NCBI RefSeq assembly: GCF_000472865.1
Contig: NZ_AXAP01000016.1
Location: 62,609-126,608, forward strand
Direction: 5' to 3'
Length of the DNA stretch: 64,000 nucleotides
Origin: Bradyrhizobium elkanii WSM2783
Lineage (GTDB): Bacteria > Pseudomonadota > Alphaproteobacteria > Rhizobiales > Xanthobacteraceae
Position 1 is the stretch's first letter. Each line of letters begins with the position of its first letter. Below the pieces are notes generated by a model. That model was given only the letters and a program-made list of their open reading frames with translations, did not search any database and had not been told where the DNA came from. Shown piece after piece: positions 52,505 to 59,761 of this stretch. The translations under genes were made by a program, and so were the position numbers.

Positions 52505-54154
52505 ATGCGCCTGGAAACTATCCTCCGTGCGCAGGCGGTGCGTCATGCGAGCAAGGTCGCATTGGTCTGCGGATCGGAAAGGCTCAGCTACCGCGAGTTG
52601 GATCGGAGAATCCGCAGCGTCGCAAACGGGCTCAGGGAGAACGGTATCGGTCCGGGCGATCGTATCGTCGTATTTCTATCCAACGGTGTGGAGGTCGTCG
52701 AGCTCTTCTTCGCCGCATTCTCGCTGGGCGCAATCGTTGTCCCCGTAACGACCCGTCTCACGTCGAACGAACTTCTGCATATATGTTCCGACAGCAGGCC
52801 CGCCGCCATCGTGTTCGAAGGCGACGGCGCTGCGATAAACAAAGTATTGCAGGCGAATCCGGATGCCGTCCGGATAACGACGGGAACGAATTGCGTAGGT
52901 GCCGTCGAGTATGCCGAACTGCGGAAGTCGGAACCGACACCGGCGCCATCCCTCCCGATCGGCTGCGATGATGCGATCATCATGTACACCTCTGGTACAA
53001 CGGGCACACCAAAAGGTGCGATCATCACGCACTCGAACGTCGTCGTTCAGCATTGTTTCGTCAATGCGATCGAATGGAGAATATCGAGCGACGACGTCTA
53101 TCTGGTTACAACTCCGCTCGCCCATCGAACCGGTTTCGCCCGGCTTGCCAATTCCCTGACGCTTGGCGGCACCCTCGTGGTGATGAAGAAGTTCGATTCT
53201 CGCGAGGCGGTGGACACGATTGCCAGGGAGAAAGTTAGCGTGGTCGGTATGGTCCCGACCGTATGCAGGATGCTGCTTCCGGAGATAAAGCACGATCCCG
53301 GTCGCTGCGCGTCCCTCAGGCGCATTGTCGTCACGGGCGAGGCATTCCCTGTCGAGCTGAAACGCCAGTTCCTCGCGTTGCTCCCGCATGTTCGTCTCGT
53401 GTCGTTCTTCGCGATGACGGAGGTCGGTGGTGTGACCTCCCTGTCCCATGAGGAGCAATTCGACCATGCCGCTTCGATCGGTCGCCCCACGCCTGGCGTC
53501 GAGGTCCGCATCGTCGACGACGCCGGCATCGAGGTCAAGACCGGCGAGCCCGGCGAGCTTCTCGTCCGCGTAGGCGAACCTGGGAGATATTCGGTCATGC
53601 GGGGCTACTACAACCGCCCCGAAGATACGGCGAAAACCATCAAGGACGGCTGGATCCACACCGGCGACGTCGCGAAGGCGGATGAGGACGGCTACCTCTA
53701 CATCGTCGACCGCAAGAAGGACATGGTGTTGAGCGGAGGGTTCAACATCTATACCAAAGAGGTTGAGCAGGCTCTGCTCCAGAATCCGGACGTGTCGGAT
53801 GCGGCTGTCGTCGGGGTACACGATGCGATCTTCGGCGAAGCCGTCGCGGCCTTTATCGAACGATGCGAAGGGACAAGTCCAACCCCCTCGTCGATCGTCG
53901 AGCATGTTCGCAATCTGGTCGCCGGATACAAAAAGCCCAAATACGTCTTCATCGTCGATGCGCTACCGCGGAATTCGCTCGGCAAGGTCCTCAAGCGAGA
54001 CTTGAGGGCTCAAGCGGTCGAACTGGTCGGCAACGCCGGGGGGGCTGGAACAGAGCGCCTAGTTCCGGTTGCATTCAGCAAGGACGAGACCGATGCGCAC
54101 GATGTTGTCGGAGATCTCGGCGCTCGCTGCGGTCGCCGTCAGGTTTCCGAGTAG
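52505..54154 (+). CDS. AMP-forming acyl-CoA ligase
   Basis: 549 residues of the adenylate-forming family: ATP loop IIMYTSGTTGTPKGAII, AFFAMTEVGG, the hinge YLYIVDRKKDMVLSGG and the catalytic Lys in RNSLGKVLKRDL. It activates a carboxylic acid to its CoA ester and should feed the hydratase. The end carries about 45 residues beyond the normal family end, rich in Gly, Asp and Arg, which may be readthrough past an island boundary. ATG 52505 has AAGGAG upstream. Confidence 0.92.
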   Translation: MRLETILRAQAVRHASKVALVCGSERLSYRELDRRIRSVANGLRENGIGPGDRIVVFLSNGVEVVELFFAAFSLGAIVVPVTTRLTSNELLHICSDSRPAAIVFEGDGAAINKVLQANPDAVRITTGTNCVGAVEYAELRKSEPTPAPSLPIGCDDAIIMYTSGTTGTPKGAIITHSNVVVQHCFVNAIEWRISSDDVYLVTTPLAHRTGFARLANSLTLGGTLVVMKKFDSREAVDTIAREKVSVVGMVPTVCRMLLPEIKHDPGRCASLRRIVVTGEAFPVELKRQFLALLPHVRLVSFFAMTEVGGVTSLSHEEQFDHAASIGRPTPGVEVRIVDDAGIEVKTGEPGELLVRVGEPGRYSVMRGYYNRPEDTAKTIKDGWIHTGDVAKADEDGYLYIVDRKKDMVLSGGFNIYTKEVEQALLQNPDVSDAAVVGVHDAIFGEAVAAFIERCEGTSPTPSSIVEHVRNLVAGYKKPKYVFIVDALPRNSLGKVLKRDLRAQAVELVGNAGGAGTERLVPVAFSKDETDAHDVVGDLGARCGRRQVSE

Positions 54155-54215
54155 CACAAGGGGCAGCCCAGCCGCTTGATCGTCTCCTCCATGTTTTCGC
54201 GCAGCCGATCGTCGT

Positions 54216-54539
54216 TCAGACCTGCCGTTCCGGCAGGCGCAGCACGAGCCCATCCAGTTCGGTCGTGATCCTGATCTGGCAGGACAGGCGGCTGTTCGGC
54301 AGGCGGTCGCAGGCTGTGCCGTCGAGCAGGGCGTCTTCCTCGTCGCCAATCGGCGGGAGGCGCGTCAGCCAGCCATCGTCGACATAGACATGGCAGGTGG
54401 CGCACATGGCGTTGCCGCCGCATTCGGCCAGGATGCCATCCAGTCCGTGACGGGTCGCGGCCTGCATGGCGCTCTCGCCGTCGCTGGTCTCGACCCGATC
54501 GCTTCGGCCATTGGGATGAATGAAGGTGATCGCAGTCAT
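54216..54539 (-). CDS. 2Fe-2S ferredoxin (adrenodoxin type)
   Basis: 107 residues. Cluster ligands follow C-x5-C-x2-C: ECGGNAMCATCHVYVDDGW, with the fourth Cys in SRLSCQIRI. ITFIHPNG at the start and GLVLRLPERQV at the end are typical of P450-partner ferredoxins such as putidaredoxin. It starts 11 bases after the P450 gene, so it should pass electrons to it. No ferredoxin reductase is in the window. Confidence 0.92.
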   Translation of the reverse strand: MTAITFIHPNGRSDRVETSDGESAMQAATRHGLDGILAECGGNAMCATCHVYVDDGWLTRLPPIGDEEDALLDGTACDRLPNSRLSCQIRITTELDGLVLRLPERQV

Positions 54540-54550
54540 CGCACCTCTCG

Positions 54551-55765
54551 TCAGGCCGGAGTGATCGTAACGGGCAGGCTGTCGAGCCCGCGCAGCGTGT
54601 TGTTGAAGCGCCGCTTCGGCTCCCCCGTGATCTCGATTTTGGCGACGCGGCGCGCCAACGCCGACAGCATCACCTCGCCTTCGAGCCGCGCAACGAGCTG
54701 GCCGACGCACATATGGATGCCCGAGCCGAAGCCGACATGGCCGCTGGTGCGTCGGTTGATGTCGTAGCTGTCGGGCTTGTCCCAACGCCGCGGATCGCGG
54801 TTGGCCGCGCCGAGGAACATCAGGATCTTCTCGCCCTCGCCGACCGGCGCGCCACCGAGTTCGACCTCCCTCGTCGTGGTGCGGAAGAAGGTCTGGACCG
54901 GGCTTTCGAAACGCACCGCCTCCTCGAAGGCATTGCGCGCCAGCGCTGGATTGTCGCGCAAGAGCTGCCATTGATCCGGAAAGCGCACCAGGCAATAGAT
55001 GGCCGCACCGAGGCCGTTGACGGTCGTATCGAGACCGGCCGACAGCAGCGAACGCACCAGGAGCGGCGCCTCCGCGGCGGTGATCTCGCCTTCATCGACG
55101 CGCGCGTGGATGCAGGCGCCAAAGCCGCCGGGTGCGAGGTTCTCGCGCTGGCATTGCTCGGCAATATAGGCCTGGTGCGGCGCCGAACGCTCGATCGCCT
55201 CCTGCCGCAACTGGTTCGGCGGACCGAACGCGTTGAACACCAGGCTGGCATAGGGGAGCAGATGCTCGCGGCCCTCTGCCCTCAGTCCGAGCGCATCCGG
55301 GAACACAGAGAGCGGATAGGCTTCCGCAAGATCCTCGATCGCATCGAAGCTGCGCTTGTTCAATAGCGCGTCGACCCTTGCTTCGGCCGCCTTAGCGAAG
55401 CCGTCGCGCACTTGCTTCATGACGCTCGGCGACAGCACGCGGCTGAGCACGGCGCGCGTGCGGGTATGGGCGGGCGGATCGGCCTCGAGGATCAGGCTCG
55501 GCGGCCGCCAGGGCTTCTCCTTCTTGAAATCGCTCAAGCCAACGCCGCGGCTGGAGCAGAAGGTGAGGGGATCGTTCAGCATCGCATGGACTTCGGCGTA
55601 GCGCGCCACGCCGTAGACGTTCCATTTGTCGAGATACACCACCGGCCCTGCTTCCCGCAGCACCTCATGGGTCGGGAAAGGATCGGCGAAGAACGCGATC
55701 GCGAAGGGATCAACGTCCAGATGCGGAACGGCGCTGGTCGTGGAAGAGGAGCCGAGTGCACTCAT
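54551..55765 (-). CDS. Cytochrome P450 (class I)
   Basis: 404 residues. The I-helix has LLSAGLDTTVNG with the acid-Thr pair for oxygen activation, the K-helix ExxR is seen as FEEAVRFE with Arg in the following loop region, and the haem ligand Cys is in HVGFGSGIHMCVGQLVARLEG. It would hydroxylate a small substrate using the adjacent ferredoxin. ATG 55765. Confidence 0.92.
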   Translation of the reverse strand: MSALGSSSTTSAVPHLDVDPFAIAFFADPFPTHEVLREAGPVVYLDKWNVYGVARYAEVHAMLNDPLTFCSSRGVGLSDFKKEKPWRPPSLILEADPPAHTRTRAVLSRVLSPSVMKQVRDGFAKAAEARVDALLNKRSFDAIEDLAEAYPLSVFPDALGLRAEGREHLLPYASLVFNAFGPPNQLRQEAIERSAPHQAYIAEQCQRENLAPGGFGACIHARVDEGEITAAEAPLLVRSLLSAGLDTTVNGLGAAIYCLVRFPDQWQLLRDNPALARNAFEEAVRFESPVQTFFRTTTREVELGGAPVGEGEKILMFLGAANRDPRRWDKPDSYDINRRTSGHVGFGSGIHMCVGQLVARLEGEVMLSALARRVAKIEITGEPKRRFNNTLRGLDSLPVTITPA

Positions 55766-55791
55766 TCAAGTCGTCCCTCGTCTTGCCTGCC

Positions 55792-56940
55792 CTATCGCAT
55801 CAGCCGGAATTTTCCACCTTCCACCTTGATGAGAAAGGCGGAACGTTCATCGTAGCCGTTGTGGTCGGTCGGACTCATGGTGGAGAGGCCGTTGTTCAAA
55901 TAGACGTCCTTGCCGCGCTCGAGTTCATCCCGCAGTGCAGCCCGGAATTCCGGCGTACCCGGCTTGGCGGTCTTCAACGCGCTTGCCGCCGCCCTTTTGA
56001 ACAGCGCGACGGCATCCCACAAATGCGCGGCGAAGATGTTCGGCTTCTGACCATTCGCCTTTTCATAGGCAGTGACGAGCTCCTCTCGCACCAACCGGAA
56101 CGGATCGTTCGCCTGGAGATCCTCAGCGATGGTGAACGCTTCGCCGGTGAACACGGCGCCTTCGACATTGGCGCCGCCGAGCTTGATGAACTCTTCCGTC
56201 GCGACGCCGTGGGTCTGGAAAATCTTGCCGGCATAGCCGCGTTCGCGAAGGGCCTGCTGGGGCAATACGGCTGGCGTGCCAGCGGATGCGACGAACACTG
56301 CCTCCGGATTGGTCGCCATCACCTTCAAGGCCTGGCCGGTCACGCTGGTATCGGCGCGTGCGTAGACCTCATGCGTCGTTACCGTCAGGCCAAGCGTCGG
56401 CGCGAGCCGGCTGACTTCCTTGTAATAGCCCTCGCCATATCCATCCGAAACGCCGATATAGCCGAGCGTCTTGATCCCCGACTTCGCGATATGTTTGAGA
56501 ATGACGGCTGCCATTAGGTCATCGTTCGGCACGACCTTGAACGCCCATTTCCGGCGGTCGTCCATCGGCTGGACGATGGCGGTCGCGGCCGCCAGCGAGA
56601 TGATCGGGGTCTTCGATTCCATGGCGATGTCGAGCATCGGCATCGTCACTGGCGTCAGCGACGATCCGATCAGGATGTCGACGCCGTCCTGGATCACCAG
56701 GCGCCGGGCGTTCTGGACGCCCTTGGTGGGATCTGACTCATCGTCGAGCGGGATGTAGACGACCTTTTCGCCGCCGATCTCCTTCGGCAGCGCCGCCACC
56801 GTTCGCATCTGCGGTTGCCCGAGCGCCGAGCCCGGTCCGGACGCGGAGACGACGATCCCCACTTTGATGTCCGCCTTTGCGTCCGCGGCGCAGAGAACCG
56901 CGGTCACGAAGATCCAAAGCCCGGCAAGGCCCAGCCTCAT
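55792..56940 (-). CDS. Branched-chain-amino-acid-type ABC substrate-binding protein
   Basis: 382 residues with a signal peptide (LAGLWIFVTAVLCAADAKAD), then IKVGIVVSASGPGSALGQPQM and the two-lobed fold (DILIGSSLTPVTMPML, IGVSDGYGEGYY, FVASAGTPAVLPQQALRERGY). ATG 56940 has GGGAGGG upstream. It lies 26 bases upstream of the P450 gene, so binding protein, P450 and ferredoxin could form one operon for uptake and oxidation of a small molecule. Confidence 0.88.
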   Translation of the reverse strand: MRLGLAGLWIFVTAVLCAADAKADIKVGIVVSASGPGSALGQPQMRTVAALPKEIGGEKVVYIPLDDESDPTKGVQNARRLVIQDGVDILIGSSLTPVTMPMLDIAMESKTPIISLAAATAIVQPMDDRRKWAFKVVPNDDLMAAVILKHIAKSGIKTLGYIGVSDGYGEGYYKEVSRLAPTLGLTVTTHEVYARADTSVTGQALKVMATNPEAVFVASAGTPAVLPQQALRERGYAGKIFQTHGVATEEFIKLGGANVEGAVFTGEAFTIAEDLQANDPFRLVREELVTAYEKANGQKPNIFAAHLWDAVALFKRAAASALKTAKPGTPEFRAALRDELERGKDVYLNNGLSTMSPTDHNGYDERSAFLIKVEGGKFRLMR

Positions 56941-57156
56941 CGTAGTCCCTCCCGCAAGAATTCTTCTTTCAAGGCGCGCAGATACGCCGAGGACGTCAGG
57001 CACGTCAGCGCTTTGCAATTATCGCTTGTCTCGCGGCGCGCGTCTGTCCCCTTTATTGGTGACACATGCCGGCTCAAAAGGGGGCGGATGCCGCATGAGA
57101 CCGCTTCAAACCTGCGGATGTTGCTGATACGCTTGAAGAAAAATCCGGAGGAAGCG

Positions 57157-57948
57157 ATGGGGTCAGCGGCGGTGGAACCCGGAGATTCGTCAGGCGTCCT
57201 TGCGCCGATGGTGCTTGCCATCGGTCGCCCGTCGTTCTCGCAGGTCCTGATGGATACGGTTCGGGCCGTGGCCGGTGTCGGCCATTGCATGGTGTTTGCC
57301 TTCGAGGCGGAGCGGACGGCGCGTTGCGCGCTGGGAATCGGGCACATCGCCATCGGGCCGGACCTCGGCGCAGCGTATTCCGAGCATTTTCATCTGGCCG
57401 ATCCGAACCGGGAGACGATCCTGCACCAACGGGCGGCGCCTCGCCCGGTCGTCCTGCCGAGCTTCTCCCGCCGCATGTACAGCGATGGCTATCGAAAGAT
57501 ATTTTTTGAGGATGCGGAGATCGTCGACAAGATCGCTGCGGCGATCTGGGTCGACAGTGCCTGCTTTTATGTGAATTTCTACCGGACCACTGAGCAAGGC
57601 CGGTTTACGCGGAGCGAAGCCGCACGTCTCTGCAACATGGCGCCAGCCATCACCGCAATCGTGGCGCGTAACTGCCAGGAGGAGGTTGCAGCAGAAGCTC
57701 CGACAAAACTGCAGACGCTGTTTTCGACCCGCGAGCCGTTCCTCAAGCTGACCGGCCGGGAAAAGGATGTCTGCCTGCGGATCCTGTCGGGCTATGGGTC
57801 CGAGGCGATTGCGGCGGATCTCGGGATCAGCCTGCACTCGACCTTCACCTATCGCAAACGAGCCTATGAGAAGCTTGGCATCTCCTCGCAAAACGAACTG
57901 TTCGCCATCGCACTGCGCCTGATGGCGCTTCCCCGCTCTGCGCATTAG
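57157..57948 (+). CDS. LuxR-type (GerE) transcriptional regulator
   Basis: 263 residues. The C-terminal helix-turn-helix reads LKLTGREKDVCLRILSGYGSEAIAADLGISLHSTFTYRKRAYEKLGISSQNELF, split here as LTGREKDVCLRILSG and KRAYEKLGISSQNELF. The N-terminal 190 residues do not show the acyl-homoserine-lactone pocket residues I would expect, so the signal is unknown. ATG 57157 is chosen for its GGAGGA four bases upstream; the frame is open to 56815. It is divergent from the P450 operon and may regulate both flanks. Confidence 0.82.
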   Translation: MGSAAVEPGDSSGVLAPMVLAIGRPSFSQVLMDTVRAVAGVGHCMVFAFEAERTARCALGIGHIAIGPDLGAAYSEHFHLADPNRETILHQRAAPRPVVLPSFSRRMYSDGYRKIFFEDAEIVDKIAAAIWVDSACFYVNFYRTTEQGRFTRSEAARLCNMAPAITAIVARNCQEEVAAEAPTKLQTLFSTREPFLKLTGREKDVCLRILSGYGSEAIAADLGISLHSTFTYRKRAYEKLGISSQNELFAIALRLMALPRSAH

Positions 57949-57988
57949 GGAGCGACGTCACTCGATTGAACCGGTCTGGCCGCAAGTT

Positions 57989-58011
57989 CACCTCTCCCTA
58001 CGGGAGAGGTG
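57989..58011. repeat. Perfect 10-bp inverted repeat after the LuxR gene
   Basis: CACCTCTCCC and GGGAGAGGTG pair perfectly around TAC. This is a known type of dispersed hairpin in Bradyrhizobium. It may end the LuxR transcript, but no T-run follows. Confidence 0.65.
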
Positions 58012-58031
58012 CAGAGAGGCAGCGCCACTTC

Positions 58032-58053
58032 CTGTCCCTGTCCAACGGGACAG
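58032..58053. promoter_or_regulatory. CTGTCCC-N8-GGGACAG inverted repeat upstream of the second P450
   Basis: Perfect seven-base arms lie 52 bases before the GTG start of the P450 gene. It is a candidate operator for the LuxR-type regulator; a terminator hairpin is the alternative. Confidence 0.4.
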
Positions 58054-58104
58054 ACGTCCTTTCTGCTCCTCGGTACCCTTGAGGAATACAGGGAGGGCCA
58101 AACC

Positions 58105-59271
58105 GTGAGCACTGCGCCTCGTATCGATATCGACGTCGCGGCATTCTGGAGCGATCCCTATCCGACGCTTGCCAAGTTGCGCCGCGATGCTCCCATCGCG
58201 TTCGTGCCGCAGCTCGGCAGCACGCTGCTCTGCAGTCGCGACGACATCTTCGTCTCGGAGAAGCAGATCGACGTCTTCTCATCGCACCAGCCCGCAGGCC
58301 TGATGAATACGCTGATGGGCCACAACATGATGCGCAAGGACGGCGAGGCGCACGTGTCGGAGCGGAAGGCGATCTTTCCTGCAGTATCTCCGAAGACCGT
58401 CAGATCTCACTGGACGGCGCAATTCCAGGCCCATGCCGACCGCATCATCGGCGAACTCGAGCCTGCGGGCGCATGCGATTTCGTGCGCGATTTCGCGCTG
58501 CCGTTCTCGGCGGAGTGTTTGAAATCGATCACCGGGCTGACCAACATGCGCTTTCAGGACATGAACGCGTGGTCGCAAGGGATGATCGACGGCATCGCCA
58601 ACTACACTGGAGATCCCGCCGTCGAGGCGCGCTGTCATGCCGCGACGTCGGGCATTGATGCGGCCATCAACGACATGCTGCCGGTGCTCAGCAAGAAGCC
58701 CGATCAAAGCCTGCTGGGCGTGATGCTCGCATCCGGCATGCCGATGGAGAGTGTGCGCGCCAACATCAAGCTTTCGATCAGCGGCGGTCAAAACGAACCG
58801 CGGGATGCGATCGCGGGCACCGCGTGGGCGCTGTTGACGCACCCCGATCAACTGAGATCGGTCATGGAAGGCAAGATTCCCTGGATGCAGGCATTCGAGG
58901 AATATGCCCGCTGGATTTCGCCGATCGGCATGTCGCCGCGCCGCATCGCCAAGCCGTGGAAAATCCGTGATGTTGCCTTTGAGCCCGAGGAGCGGGTGTT
59001 CCTGATGTTCGGCTCGGCAAACCGCGACGAAAAGCATTTCGAACGCGCTGATGAGTTCGACCTTGAGCGCGATACCAGCAAGAGCATCGCGTTCGGCGCC
59101 GGGCCGCATTTCTGCGCCGGCGCCTGGGCCTCGCGCGCCATGGTTGCCGATGTTGCGCTCCCGGCCGTCTTCGCCAGGCTGAAGAACCTGCGCATTGTCG
59201 AGAGCGAACCCGTGCGGATCGGTGGCTGGGCGTTTCGCGGACTGCTTAATTTGCCCGTCGCGTGGGGTTAG
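58105..59271 (+). CDS. Cytochrome P450 with atypical I-helix
   Basis: 388 residues. The haem Cys is in FGAGPHFCAGAWASR and the K-helix in FEEYARWISP. The I-helix reads SGGQNEPRDAIAGTAW: the usual acid-Thr pair (as in AGLDTT of the first P450) is replaced by Glu-Pro. Such P450s may use another proton path or be peroxygenases. GTG 58105 has GGGAGGG upstream. No ferredoxin gene is directly linked, though the one at 54216 could serve both. Confidence 0.9.
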   Translation: MSTAPRIDIDVAAFWSDPYPTLAKLRRDAPIAFVPQLGSTLLCSRDDIFVSEKQIDVFSSHQPAGLMNTLMGHNMMRKDGEAHVSERKAIFPAVSPKTVRSHWTAQFQAHADRIIGELEPAGACDFVRDFALPFSAECLKSITGLTNMRFQDMNAWSQGMIDGIANYTGDPAVEARCHAATSGIDAAINDMLPVLSKKPDQSLLGVMLASGMPMESVRANIKLSISGGQNEPRDAIAGTAWALLTHPDQLRSVMEGKIPWMQAFEEYARWISPIGMSPRRIAKPWKIRDVAFEPEERVFLMFGSANRDEKHFERADEFDLERDTSKSIAFGAGPHFCAGAWASRAMVADVALPAVFARLKNLRIVESEPVRIGGWAFRGLLNLPVAWG

Positions 59272-59521
59272 GCGGTCCAGAAAATTCGCGTTCGCCGCTT
59301 ATCCTCACAGAACAGCACGTCCAGGTTTTCCCGAGCGGCTGCGGCCGGCTGTCGCGGCGCGTGAGTGCCATGCGATCGTGCGAATTTGAAAAGTCGCTCC
59401 TAGTAAACCGCACCGAAAATCTCGATAACGGTTGCTGCAGTGCGGGGTGACCGACAATTGAAGTCCGACATCGCGCGGAGTACGCTAACGAGTAGCGAAC
59501 CTGGTTTAGGAGCGCGCCGCG

Positions 59522-59749
59522 ATGAAGGAAAATCCTGAGAAGGAAAATCCTAAGCGAAAAATTCCTCGGCGTGATTTGCTTCGTCTGACCATCGCCGGCA
59601 GCAGCGTGGCCGCCGTCGGCGCATTGCTGCCGCGGCAGGTGCCCGCACAATCGGTCAATCTGAAGGACAAGCGCAGAGCGCGCTATCAGCCAAATTCCGC
59701 CGAGGTTCGAGACTTCTACCGGGTCAACAGCTATCCCGGCGCTCGATAG
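59522..59749 (+). CDS. Formate dehydrogenase Tat-target accessory peptide
   Basis: 75 residues. The Tat motif is PRRDLLRLTIAGSSVAAVGALLP and the short mature part ends DFYRVNSYPGAR, the mark of the small twin-arginine protein found ahead of formate dehydrogenase genes. Its role is not settled; it may chaperone the catalytic subunit. Thirteen bases separate it from that gene. Confidence 0.85.
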   Translation: MKENPEKENPKRKIPRRDLLRLTIAGSSVAAVGALLPRQVPAQSVNLKDKRRARYQPNSAEVRDFYRVNSYPGAR

Positions 59750-59761
59750 AGGGAGGCGTTC

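Noticed and set aside
54139..54215. Small minus-strand peptide after the ferredoxin gene (METIKRLGCPLC-like)
   Set aside because: It is too short and lacks a ribosome site and a recognisable family; kept only as part of the island-seam finding.
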